From: Bactrocera neohumeralis
Lineage: Eukaryota > Arthropoda > Insecta > Diptera > Tephritidae
Direction: 5' to 3'
NCBI RefSeq assembly: GCF_024586455.1
Contig: NW_026089623.1
Location: 18,604,236-18,668,235 of the forward strand
DNA length: 64,000 nt
Shown piece by piece: positions 54,580 to 64,000 of this stretch. Position 1 is the first letter of the stretch. Each line of letters begins with the position of its first letter. A program made the position numbers and the translations under genes. The notes beneath the pieces are model-generated. The model saw only the letters and a program-made list of their open reading frames with translations, was not told the origin of the DNA and did not search any database.

Positions 54580-54660
54580 TGAAGCCGAGAGACAGACGGA
54601 CGGAGTATCCAAGAAACGTGGGATTGCGAACTTAATATACCATACAAGGTATACAAAGAT
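54580..54660 (+). repeat. Family B tail scrap
   Basis: GAGACAGACGGACGGAGTAT and TTGCGAACTTAATATACCAT ACAAGGTATACAA resemble the end of fly family B-type repeats (GACAGACGGACGG ... AACTTAATATACC...GGTATA). Only the end remains. Confidence 0.55.
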
Positions 54661-55309
54661 AATTTTTTCCACAATATTTTTAGAAAACTTTATTTTTTAT
54701 TACTAATTCAATTTCTGTTAATTAAATTCACATAAAATCTATTGGCTGGTAAGTTTCTATTGGTTTATATCATTGCATATAATATATAATTATATAAAGT
54801 CATAACAGTGTTTAATGTATACCATAGACACAGCAACGCGATCCCACTTACTAATAATATATGAAATTATAATAACAAACTTTAAACTTTTCAATATTAT
54901 ATATATATTTTATGAGGGATTCAATTTTTTTTGTACCATGCTCTTTATCGAAAAAATATCACAGAATTGCAATTGTTCTGTAATGGCATCTTTACAATTA
55001 AGATGATATAATGCCACATTTATAACTACCAATTTTTTTGTATGTACTACAATATTTTTGTGTTTAATATATACCTCAACGTTAAAATTTGGGTATGTTT
55101 TTGCACGCTGCGTTAATATTTCGGTGTACAGTCTGTTTTAAAAAATATTTTATAATTTTTATGAAGCAAGATTTAATTGATTATTCTCTCTTATTAAGAA
55201 CTTGATTAACATCTTAAAAATAGTTAACATATTTATAAATAATAGCATTCGACTCTGATTTTGAGTTATTTTATGAAAATTTCAAACATATTGAACAGAT
55301 TGAATTATA
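54661..55309. other. No gene seen
   Basis: AT-rich spacer with no recognised features. Confidence 0.45.
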
Positions 55310-55525
55310 AAAGTTGATAATTACTACAGTGTATCGATATTGGCAACCCTGCGTTGTGAGAGAGCAAGCAGCTGACACGTTTCCACGGCAAAAATCCAAA
55401 TGTGGTGAATTCTCACGTCATCCCACGTCAAAGAGAGAAGGGAGTAGCGTTTTTCACTGTTCAGTTACATTGCGCGACCATAAGATAGGTCGTGGCAGCT
55501 GACACGAGCCACGATTCTACGTTTT
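55310..55525. repeat. Duplicated short motifs (AGCTGACACG)
   Basis: GCAGCTGACACG occurs at about 55368 and 55495, and GCGTTTTTCACTG or ACGTTTTTCACTG at about 55448 and 55519. The block looks like a short imperfect tandem duplication or subterminal repeats of an unidentified element. A plus-strand frame through it (55314-55502) is not supported. Confidence 0.45.
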
Positions 55526-55529
55526 TCAC

Positions 55530-55890
55530 TGGCTGTGCTATGAGCCTCATCGAAAAAGAGAAAATTTTGATTTTCAAGTTGCTCCAAAGCAAAATCAGAA
55601 AATACATGACGTTACCGGTGAACCAATGGCTTCAGTTCTTCAGTGAGAAAAATTTTATACAGAAGCAAGCTCAAATGCTTTCTAAACATCCGCCAGGTTG
55701 TGGTTTGATATAGTCCCAATTCTCGAGAACGTCCTGGAATCGACAAATTGTGGTCTTCAGCAACACTTGCCGGAAAGACAGGAATGTTTTCATTACTTCT
55801 GGCGGTTATTTGTCTTCTTGGCATTAGAACGCTCGAAATTTTCAACAGTTTGACGAATACAAAACACAGGTGGACGATTATTACGACCAC
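55530..55890 (-). pseudogene. Transposase N-terminal fragment (DUF4817-type mariner-like)
   Basis: On the minus strand: RRQITARSNENIPVFPASVA EDHNLSIPGRSRELG, then LYQTTTWRMFRKHLSLLLYK and EELKPLVHR. This is the helix-turn-helix and linker of the family whose catalytic domain is intact at 36720-37373. After HR, codons (FSDFALEQLENQNF...FFDEAHS) continue to about 55545, to the first catalytic Asp (DEAH). It stops there. Relatives read ...FSEWALEKLAENPLFYRQIL FSDEAHF, so a few residues are deleted. Confidence 0.75.
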
Positions 55891-56348
55891 AAAATGACAA
55901 AGCGCACGAAAACTTACAATTGAAGGCGATTATTTGGATAACAAAATTGAATAATTTTTAAGCGTTGTTTTGGTATATATCTTTTCGTGATGACATTGTA
56001 AATATATGATAGAAACGATATCATGGAAAACTCGGAACATATGTACATATAGAATAGAATAAAAAATTTACGTTCGAGGCAAATAAGGAAATATTGCTAA
56101 ACTTCAACGTTCAGTTGCAACTTTTGTTTTAAATATGTATATTATAAACATGAATATTAGTTAACCCAAGCCCTAAAACTCCCGCCTAACGCCAAATGTA
56201 AACAATTAACTGCATCTGCAGATCAATTTCAAACCCTTTGATGCTTCTTTATTTTCGAGATAAGCACTACTTAATTTGTGCTTTAAAAAGTAAGTTTTAT
56301 AGTTGCAACACTTACTTTTTAAGTTAGTCCCGGCCAATTATTTTCAAT
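55891..56348. other. No gene seen
   Basis: AT-rich spacer. 56275-56310 has a small inverted match (AAGTAAGTTTTATAGTTGCAA and CACTTACTTTTTAAG). Nothing else. Confidence 0.4.
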
Positions 56349-57762
56349 AACAAATAAGAAAGGTTTAAGTTCGGGTGCAACTGAACATTTTATACTCTTG
56401 CAACTTGCTGGAATCAAAGCCAGGGAAATACCTTACGATGTAAACCGTCAACCGGAGGATCGAAATCGAAGCAATTTTATATATACATACGCCATATATA
56501 ACTTATACACTGACCTACATATACATTCGACATAAGATTTGTTCGAAAAACCAAAAACCATTATTATTATAAATTAGCCGGATGTTCAAAAATCCTGGTA
56601 AATGTCATTTGGGGCTAAAGTGAAGTTTTCGCCCAATTTTATTCATTTTAGGCACAATGATATACCTTTATCAGTCAAAAACTTTCTGAAACTTTTATTG
56701 AGATAACTCAAATATTGGCCGATATATCCAGCATAAAATCACCAGGAAGTTCGAAGTATATGGGGCTCAGAGAAGTATACTATATTTCACACATTGACCA
56801 ATATTTTTCGAACAAAGTGCTTTTCATTTTTACGAAGTTTTTTATAAACAAAAAATGCATGTTTGCAAACAAATATTTTTTCTTTCATTTTGGAACTACT
56901 TTCAATGAGGTTTTTTATTCTTAAATTTTCATTAAGCCCCTTTATCCGTCAGAACAGGCTTTTAAAAATTCCGGCCGCAATCAATTTTTAATCTTCACAT
57001 GAATGGAATAACTAAATGCGTCTGAGGCTTTAAATTTTACATCCGGAATAGTACAGGAAAGGAGTACTCTGTCAATTTCAACCAAACTCGATAGGTAATA
57101 TTATATTTACATTATTATCTTAAAGGACCTCCCCTATTACCTCCCATTAACACAATTTTAAAATCGATAGAATTCTTTAATTTTCACAATATAAATCAAG
57201 CACCAATAAATATATTGGGATAAACCCAAATCGAAGTTGTGGACCCCAGTGCGAATGGCCGACTTTTAACCAAAAATATCGTTCAATATTATTAAAATTC
57301 GGAGATGATCCTTTTCTGTTAATGGTACACATGTATTTATGTCAAGAATAGATTGAATCGGGCGAATACCTCCGTTAGCCCCATACACCTACTAGAAATA
57401 TTTTCGAACTTCCGTCTGACTGCGGTATAATATTTGCCAATATTTGAGTTATCTTAATAAAATTCAGTGAGTGGCTTGTTCTTCTTTTTGCCAAAATGGA
57501 TAAAATCGGATGAAAACTTTCTATAGCTCCCATATAACTAATATAATTAGATATGCTGTAGTCTAGTTCGGAAAATATGGGAAATTAGTCTAATTCTAAT
57601 TGAGCCAAATACGAGTAAAACATAATAAAATCAGGATTTCGTTGAATAATGAATGCTGAATGTCAATGTTTGTCCAGGCCTGATAGTATTTTCCCGTCTT
57701 TGACCCTTGCAAAGATATAAAATGTTCGGTTACGCCCGAAGTTATCCCTTTCTTATTTGTTT
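56349..57762. repeat. Family A ends in head-to-head orientation (1.41 kb)
   Basis: The left end reads AACAAATAAGAAAGGTTTAA GTTCGGG. The reverse complement of the right end reads AACAAATAAGAAAGGGATAA CTTCGGG. About 55-60 bases are inverted copies of each other, after which the two halves diverge. Internal text in the right half matches the minus-orientation copies at 34.8 and 15.1 kb. It is either a true inverted-repeat subfamily or two elements joined tail to tail. Noncoding. Confidence 0.75.
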
Positions 57763-58267
57763 CTAATTAAACTACCATTTTTTCTTCGAAAATCTTCATA
57801 AAGGGTAGTGGTAGTAATTTTACATTCGTTAGCTGAATTACTTAATATTTATAAAATAATTAATATACTGACGTGTTGCATCATTTGTCCTGGAGTGGTT
57901 ACGATGAAACTGGACAGATTTGCTGTAACACTAATTAAGTTATTGTTTGCAATAATGATGATTTTCCAATCAGAAAAAAATCTTAATTTAAAAATAAATA
58001 GAAAAAAGTTAATATTTGTAACCAAAAAAGCATAGGTATCACCATAAACTTGAAAAATATTGAATGAAAATATTGAATTTTCAAGTTAAGGTTAGTACTT
58101 TAAGTCAAAGACAAAATTTTTTTAGCATGTGGCACGATCTCTTCGTAAGTTTAAATACTTATTAGCTCATGCAGTTAATTGATGTCTAAATAAATAAAAG
58201 CTTTGCTATAACATCACAAAATATAAACCCATTACTGGATACGGCAAAATAAAAAATAGGGAAAATT
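57763..58267. other. No gene seen
   Basis: AT-rich spacer before the second Helitron. The frame at 57808-58035 has no recognisable domain. Confidence 0.4.
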
Positions 58268-58849
58268 TTAGATATAAAAATAAATCGCAAAATGTGTTGC
58301 TAAGCGCAAAACTCAACAACGCCTGGAAAAAATCTTGCCAATTCTTTTTTAAAATGTTCTTTGGGGTTCAAGGATGGCTTTTACGGCAAAAATTCGAATA
58401 ATTGCCGGAAAACCCCTAAAAACAGCCATTTTCTTTTTCCCATACAAACGAAGTAATGTTTGTTTGATAGTAACGCTAAGAGAACGGCTGCACTAATCTT
58501 GATGAAATTTTCAGAGGTTGTTCGTTATGGATCGGGGAGAGTTTAGAAATAAAAATGCCTTATACTTTTCATGAGGAAAAGTAGGAAAATTTGATATATC
58601 CAAAAAGTAACTTTTTTCCATAAAAATTTTTTTCAATTTTTGTTTGTTTTGTTTTTCAATATTTTGATTTGTATTTCAATTTATTTTAATCGTTCAATTT
58701 CGATTGCTTGCTTTTTTATTCCGGATATTCAAAAGAAAAATTATTGAAAATTATTTAGTGAAAACTTTACGTGTATTTCACACAAAGTGATCAATTACAG
58801 ATTGAAAATTTTTACGAAGCCACGAAGAGGTCACGCTAATATCGGTCGG

Positions 58850-59660
58850 CCTTGTTTATGCCATCAACGTATGGCAGTCCAAGGCAAGGCAAGGCAAGAT
58901 GCGATGACATACATGCGGAATTATGGATCGCGGTCAGTTAGCAAGCGATCGTCACGACGTCACAGCACAACTTTTCAAAAAACAGCTATGATGTTTGATG
59001 AACTTTATCTTGAAGCAACATATGGTATACATATATGGTGCTGTCAGATGCTGGATGTATTCTGTTGAGTAGCAAAAAAGAGGTTTGCGCACGAACATAT
59101 TCTTCTTTGGATGAGGATAGTGGTTACACCAAATCAAATTGATGAAATCATTTTCATCAACCTGCGGAAATACCTGATCCAGAGATAGATCCAGAATTAT
59201 ACGAAGTGGTGAAAACCAATGTGGTTCATGGACCTTGCGGACATCACAATCCCACTTCGGTTGGTATGTCTAACATGCTTTTCTTTCGGAAACGCAAATT
59301 GGAAATGATGGATATCCACTGTATAGGCGTCGCTCACCAGACGACAATGGCAGAACATTTAGCATTCAATTTAGAGGCGTGAATATCGATCATATTCATC
59401 ACCCATGTATCATATTCGCCACTGTTGTCTAATTAACATTCAAAACTCATGTCAATGTTGACTATTGCAGTTTGGTGAATTCGATCAAATACGTCATCAA
59501 TGAAAGCAACATGGCGATTATTGGCGTTGAACGAGATGAGATCAGCAAGTATCAAATTTGTCGATACGTGAACTGCAATAAAGCGCTTAGTAGGATATTT
59601 ACTTTTGCAATTCATGAAATTTTTCCGACTGTTGTGCGTCTCGCGGTTCAAATTCATTTA
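58850..59660 (+). pseudogene. Helitron Rep-region fragment, copy 2
   Basis: Degraded reading across frames. QDAMTYMRNYGSRSVSKRSS RRH occurs near 58890-58960, then PDPEIDPELYEVVKTNVVHG PCGHHNPTS near 59170-59260. This is a highly conserved stretch of Helitron Rep proteins (relatives: IPDP..DP.L+E.V..NM.HGPCG). From 59470, SIKYVINESNMAIIGVERDE ISKYQICRYVNCNKALSRIF follows, matching the (K)YV.KGSD.A......DEI..Y...RY.S..EA.WRI stretch. No HUH motif is retained. Confidence 0.75.
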
Positions 59661-59919
59661 AGTCATTGCGTATTGTGAATGGTACAGTGTGTGCAACTTT
59701 TTGAGAAGCATGCCAGCAACTTGAATTGCTGGAAAATGATAATCACTGAAAACAAACGATGGACAGTGATCAAGATCAAGATCATTTCGACATATCAGCC
59801 TTCAAATTCGCGCCAGTTATGGGATATGAAAAAAATGGCATTGCCGATGACATTTTACATTGTATTCGCTAAGAATTGGAAATCGGCAAATTTCGCTTGA
59901 TGATTTGTCAATTCACGAA

Positions 59920-60240
59920 TGTTTATCCGAACATTGGCCAAATTATCGTAACTGAGATAGCTTGGGTACACGCGCAATTTTAGCTGCCAAAAATAACGAT
60001 GTTAATGATTTAATCTGAAAAATTCAAAGTCGAATTCCGGGATGTTTGTGCTCGTACGAATCGATCGATCGTGAATTACCCAGTGGAATTTCTAAATTTT
60101 TTGGAGAGGCTTGGTACGCCGCAGCATTATTTGCGTCTCAAAGTTGGATCTGTCATTATTATGTTTCGCAATCTTCATGCGCCGGAACTCCGCCGGCTCC
60201 AGAACAGAAACCAAAACCTGTTTTTTATCAAACTGCATTG
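59920..60240 (+). pseudogene. Helitron helicase C-terminal fragment, copy 2
   Basis: 59930-60010 reads EIAWVHARILAAKNNDVND, with one lesion, equivalent to SARAILAAKNTDVVDLN in copy 1. LCSYESIDRELPSGISKFFG (60046-60110) and SQSSCAGTPPAPEQKP follow. The PIF1 motifs are missing. The copy 1 and copy 2 fragments end at about the same protein positions, so the deletions may predate their separation. Confidence 0.65.
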
Positions 60241-60354
60241 AAAAAAATGTAGATAAATCGCAAATAAATGATTTTCAACACAATATAAATTCAACTTTCT
60301 TTTCTTTTAAAAACACATAATTTCACGCAGGACAACGGCTGCGGGGTCAGCTAG

Positions 60355-60945
60355 TTATTTTATAAAAAAAAAAAAAAACCATTCAGCTAACGCTGTTACA
60401 ATTGGTTGCATATTATGGTAATAATACTAGTTTACAATCATTTTGCAAACTTTTCCTTCAGATTTGATGAGTAGTGTAATTAGTTAATAGTAAAAAAGTT
60501 CACAGAGCAAAGGTATATGTATGTATGTAAGTAATCATATTTGCGTTATTTTCTAATAAATTACAATAGTGGTAAAGTTGTTATTGTCTTGCAAGAAAAT
60601 TTGAATATTAAAAATATTATTTATAGCTGCTAGTCAATCAACTCTTTTTAATATTTTATGATTACGATTTTTTGGAAATAAAAACACTAAAATGATTTCA
60701 AACTAAAGGAAGTTACCATTAATAAATGCATATCTTCCAATTCATCAAGGAGGTGGAATAACTTTATTAATTCTCTGCTTGAAAAATAGGATGCGTAATA
60801 TTTGAATTATGTTCAAATATTAAATACATTAACTTGTAAATCTACAAACAAATACATTTTATAGAAGCCACCAATAGTTTTTGTGATCAAAATAAGGAGC
60901 TATGCTTAAGCGAATGATAACTAATTTTAAAATAAAAACTTAATT
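60355..60945. other. No gene seen
   Basis: AT-rich spacer with an A run at 60363-60379. No recognised motif. Confidence 0.4.
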
Positions 60946-61012
60946 CAAGACTGGACAACTCTAGCAGTGTATACAGGCGCATTATCCTGTTGAATCCACG
61001 AACTAGAAACAA
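60946..61012 (-). pseudogene. Tc1/mariner transposase motif scrap
   Basis: About 20 codons on the minus strand: SWIQQDNAPVYTARVVQS. This is the second catalytic motif of Tc1/mariner-type transposases (WMQQDNAPVHTA). It abuts a plus-strand C-terminal scrap from another copy. Confidence 0.6.
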
Positions 61013-61190
61013 ATATTTATGTCAACAAGCCTCAGACTCTTGCAGCTCTTAAAGACAATATCCGTCAAGAATGTGAGAACTTATCGCCGGAAGTTCTGGC
61101 CAAAGTGTTGAAAAATGCCATAAAAAGGGTTCAAATGACAATCAACTGTGGGGGTGGCCATTTACAAGATATTATATTCTCGACTTGATG
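61013..61190 (+). pseudogene. mariner-like transposase C-terminus
   Basis: NKPQTLAALKDNIRQECENL, then SPEVLAKVLKNAIKRVQMTI NCGGGHLQDIIFST and a stop. This matches the C-terminal tail of DUF4817-type transposases (NKP.TI.EL...I..EI..I....L..V..N...R......GGHL.DIIF). The body is missing. Which superfamily member it came from is not decidable. Confidence 0.7.
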
Positions 61191-61279
61191 TAAAAAAACT
61201 TAAAAGACCAAGTAAAAATAATCCACAAGCAGAATCAAAGTTTTTCATTAAAAAAAAATTACAGCCAAAAACCATCGGA

Positions 61280-61610
61280 AGGTTATTTTTGCGCCAACAT
61301 TTTGTACCATCTCGTTTATAAAATATTATGCCTCTAACACGTTTAGCTGTAGACTAATCACACTTTAATTAGTTTTAAACAAAGCCGTTATATAGTCAGT
61401 GAGCGGGGATAAGCCCAATTTACCCATTTTCATAGGGTGGATCGGAATATCAAGCAAATTTGCCCTGAGCGAATTTGGTTATTGAAGCCTGAATGGTTTA
61501 GGGGATATATGCATTAAAAGGCACCACTCACTTTCTAAAAGTTTATTCAAACGCTCCTTGTAATTCGTTGTACTAAATTTCAGCCATGTATCTTGCTGTC
61601 ACTCCGAATT
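61280..61610 (+). repeat. Family A variant fragment
   Basis: AAGCCGTTATATAGTCAGTG and GCGAATTTGGTTATTGAAGC, then GGTTTAGGGGATATATGCAT TAAA, match the middle of the copy at 39.9-40.1 kb (ACCGTTATATGGGGAGTAAG; GGTTTAGGAGATATGCACAT TAAA). Both ends are missing. Confidence 0.65.
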
Positions 61611-61771
61611 AAACTCGTCTTGTGATCCTGAACAGTCAGAGATCTCACTGACATTGTTGTAATATTGAAATGTAAGGTTTACTGAAAACCATTTTGAAAT
61701 ATCAGAAACAGCGTCGCGTTAACGTCTGTGAAACATTCCTTTCCGCCTACCAGGATGCCATGAAACAATTA

Positions 61772-62345
61772 CAAGGTGCGCTCCAAAGTAAACTTTTTGA
61801 ATCTAGCGCCCCGCGGTGGCGCCATCTATATGTCGACTGGTGCGTTAGAATTTGCTATCTTTATGGATTGTCCAGTGAGAATTTTATGGCATTTCATTGA
61901 TTGGAAGTGAAGTTATTGCGTTTTAAGTGTCAGTATGTTTATGTTATCGGTGCGAAAATGAGCTTCGAACAAAGAGCCAACATTAAATTTTGTTTTGAAA
62001 TTGGTAAAACTTTTACCGAAACGTTTCAATTGATGAAACAAGTTTACGGCAATGATTGCCTATCCCGTAGCAGAGTGCACGAGTGGTTTCAACGTTTTCA
62101 AAGTGGTCGTTAGGACATAAATGGCGATCAACATGTGGGCCAATCAAAATCCGTGATCACCGGAAATTCCATCGAAACGGTGCGTGAATTCATCAAAAAT
62201 AATCATTGAAATTCATGAAAATGGAATTGAACATCTCCAAAACATCGATTTATTGCATTTTGACTGAACATTTGGGCTAACGAAAGGTGTGTGCACGGTT
62301 TGTTCCGCACAAATTGACTGACGACCAAAAATGTGTCTCATCAAT
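61772..62345 (+). mobile_element. mariner element, 5' half
   Basis: Same family as the 44-kb copy. The 5' end CAAGGTGCGCTCCAAAGTAA follows TA (61770-61771). The leader is shared: TCTAGCGCC ... GGTGGCGCCATCTATATG, with one interruption. The transposase starts at 61901 (MEVKLLRFKCQYVYVIGAKM, or MSFEQRANIKF) and reads FTETFQLMKQVYGNDCLSRS RVHEWFQRFQSGR, then a stop (TAG) at 62113. Further codons read NGDQHVGQSKSVITGNSIET, degraded KTSIYxIL and FVPHKLTDDQKC-like text. The sequence ends where the gypsy leader begins. Confidence 0.85.
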
Positions 62346-63165
62346 CGACGCTCGATACTATCCTCACATATGTATATTATACTACGAATCTTTGAATAAG
62401 TGCGAATGTGAAGGTAGCAGCTGTAGCAGAGTGCCGCAGCTATTGTTAGTCGAAACATATTGACCAAGAGAGCAGTTTACGTCAGCCGCAACAACAGCGA
62501 CAGCATAGTCGTTGTAATTTGAAATTTTGCTGAAGAGGAATATACACTGAAGAAGGAGACTTAGGATAGAAAACTATTCGAAGACGTGAAGAAGCAGAAG
62601 AATAAGAATTAAAATAGAAAACTATTTGAAGACGAGAAGAAGGAAAAGTAAGATAGAAAATCAAACGAAGAAGAAGAAAATAAGTTAAAGGCGGAGCAGA
62701 CGGAAAATCTAATAAGAAGAAGTTGAGGTAAAGTAATCTAAAGCCAAACAGAGAAGAAAATAAATTAAAGACGGAAAAGACGAAAAATCTAATAAGAGAA
62801 AGTTAAGATAAAGTAGTTGAACAAAAGCATACGTGAATTTGTAAGAACACGAAAGGCGGTATAAACAAAGAGTGTAACACGAAGTTTAAGGTAAAGAAGT
62901 TCATTGTAGAAATTAGTTAGACAAAGAAAGTAAGACAAAGAATATGAAAAATGTAATTGGAAAATTCTTTTGTATAATATACATATGTATATACATAACT
63001 GAAAGAAACGAAATGAAATTTTGTTAAATGCAATATACTAACATATGTAATATCCGATTGAAGTAAATTTTGAAAATATTTGTTTTTTAAATTGATAACT
63101 GAAGAACTGTGAACTAATTCATTCTCATTAATAATGAGAATCATGCTTTAAAAATTTATATTGGT
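62346..63165 (+). other. Purine-rich leader of a Ty3/gypsy element
   Basis: From about 62460 the plus strand is strongly purine-rich (GAAGAAGAAG, GAAGACGAGAAGAAGGAAAA), with two imperfect copies of a ~60-base unit: AATAAGAAGAAGTTGAGGTA AAGTAATCTAA versus AATAAGAGAAAGTTAAGATA AAGTAGTTGAA. This precedes gag. LTR borders and a primer binding site were not found. The minus-strand frames here are shadows. Confidence 0.5.
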
Positions 63166-64000
63166 AGTCAAACCGGGTTGCGCGAGTGGAATTCTTTAAA
63201 ATTAGCACTAACTAATGAATTCGGAAATAAGTTATCAGCAGCCGATGTGCATATGACAGAAGAAACAGTGTGAATCGTATCGTGAATACCTATATGCTTT
63301 AATGGAGATAGACAAATCAATTCACCTGGATGAAGAAAATTTGTTGGCGTATTTTATAGACGGCATTCCGGAATCTAAGTATAGTAAAACTATTCTCTGC
63401 CAAGCCAAAACTGTGACAGAACTAAGAGAACAGTTAGTAGATAGTTAGCTTACGAAAAAATCAAGAAGGAACCAAAAGTTGAAAATCTGAAGAAAGGAGA
63501 TATAAACGATAAAATAAAACAGGAGAATTCGTTACCATTAAGAATCGATAAAAGATATTATAAATGTGGTGAACCTTCGCACATAGCTAGAGATTGTTCG
63601 TCGAAGCAATTCAAATGCTTTAAGTGCCAGAAGATGGGACATAGATCTTTTGATTGTAAAGTAATAAAAGGTGGGGACACTGAGCGAGAACACAGTCGTG
63701 TAAATTCTATTGACGAACTTGCAAGATTTAATTAAACATTTAAAAAAATACGGATTTGTAATGTAAGTGAGCGCCCGTATCGATACTGATTGTAACTTGT
63801 GTTTAATAAGATGCGACATATTTAATAGGTTGAACAGATATATAAAGCTAACATCGGAACAAAAGCAGTTATTTGGTATTGGTGCAGCGAAAATATCAAC
63901 AATAGGAAGCTTTGATATAGAAGTAAAAATTTACCAGAGTATTGTTGACCTGACGTTTCAAGTAGTAGCAACAAATGACATTAGTTACGAAGTGATTCTG
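63166..64000 (+). pseudogene. Ty3/gypsy gag-pol 5' part, runs off the window
   Basis: Capsid C-terminal codons: GLREWNSLKLALTNEFGNKL SAADVHM, then EYLYALMEIDKSIHLDEENL LAYFIDGIPESKYSKTI. Next come AYEKIKKEPKVENLKKG and zinc knuckles CGEPSHIARDCSSKQFKC FKCQKMGHRSFDC near 63550-63660. A stop follows at about 63733, then pol begins with an aspartic protease relic, IDTDCNLCLI. Relatives have DTG[A/S]; here the Gly-position codon reads Asp-Cys. VATNDISYEVIL is at the edge. Lesions occur near 63270 (TGA) and 63440 (frame). The rest of pol and the 3' LTR lie beyond 64000. Confidence 0.75.

Larger units (their letters stand above)
58268..60354 (+). mobile_element. Helitron copy 2
   Basis: Plus-strand relative of the 15.3-kb element. 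The 3' end is exact: ACGGCTGCGGGGTCAGCTAG at 60335-60354, followed by T. The 5' end is decayed (TTTTAGATATAAAAATAAAT near 58268, where copy 1 has TCTATATAAATAAAAATGAA). Shared internal text includes CAACAACGCCTGGA, the Rep pieces and the helicase C-terminal pieces. It is about 2.1 kb and, like copy 1, nonautonomous by deletion. An AAGGC triplicate lies at about 58880-58898. Confidence 0.85.

Noticed and set aside
62482..62664. Minus-strand Ser/Phe-rich ORF
   Set aside because: It is the complement of the purine-rich leader of the gypsy element.
1..64000. tRNA or rRNA genes
   Set aside because: I looked for the B-box GGTTCGAATCC-type text and rRNA-conserved strings and saw none. A covariance-model scan would be decisive.
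1..64000. An intact host gene or a bacterial-type operon
   Set aside because: Every frame with a recognisable family is a transposable element. No ribosome binding sites or operon spacing occur, and the sequence is clearly eukaryotic.

Overview
This is AT-rich eukaryotic DNA that reads as an insect, almost certainly a higher fly (Diptera). The character of the repeats is what I would expect from a tephritid fruit fly (Bactrocera/Zeugodacus/Ceratitis-like), but that taxon call is recognition-based inference. I find no host gene that I can defend, no tRNA or rRNA and no CRISPR. Nearly everything recognisable is a dead or dying transposable element, often one inside another.

Layout. 1-2.3 kb: a TE-type uncharacterised protein remnant, then a full-length copy of a non-coding ~1 kb repeat that I call family A (15-nt subterminal inverted repeats, GGAC minisatellite, DINE-1/HINE-like layout). 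2.8-4.0 kb: a Tc1-like element with ~200 bp inverted repeats and internal direct repeats. 4.4-7.4 kb: mariner and DUF4817-type transposase fragments. 7.7-11.5 kb: two RTE-clade LINEs facing each other as a large inverted repeat. 12-15.3 kb: a second family A copy, a LINE 3' end with RNase H, and a 650-bp PIF/Harbinger-like element with TAA target duplications. 15.3-17.7 kb: a Helitron with intact A|TC...CTAG|T ends. 18.1-20.7 kb: a Jockey LINE remnant, then a hAT transposase. 21-26 kb: sparse, with hairpins, a Myb/SANT remnant and one possible exon. 26.5-29.5 kb: a nearly complete pogo element with TA target duplication, a visible intron and clustered subterminal motifs.

30.2-34.0 kb: a minus-strand Jockey LINE (gag with zinc knuckles, endonuclease, RT). 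34-38.7 kb: an RTE scrap, pieces of a different Helitron, and a foldback mariner-like transposon in which one end has been replaced by an inverted copy of the other (36613-37590). 39-41.7 kb: family A, then family B with a 154-bp tandem array. 41.8-45.7 kb: a LINE scrap, an 831-bp mariner and a second mariner nested in family A. 46.6-48.3 kb: a small inverted-repeat MITE and a hAT relic. 48.6-52.6 kb: a long LOA/I-group LINE with overlapping ORF1 and ORF2, broken by simple frameshifts. 52.6-56 kb: mostly unreadable. 56.3-60.4 kb: two family A ends head to head, then a second Helitron in the opposite orientation to the first. 61-64 kb: transposase scraps, a mariner, and the 5' half of a Ty3/gypsy retrotransposon that runs off the window.

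The genes do not cooperate as a pathway. The coherent picture is layered insertion and decay, as in pericentromeric or other gene-poor chromatin. The strongest leads are the foldback transposon at 36.6 kb, the pogo subterminal motif cluster, the inverted RTE pair, the IR/DR Tc1 element, and family A as a HINE-like repeat that hosts other insertions.
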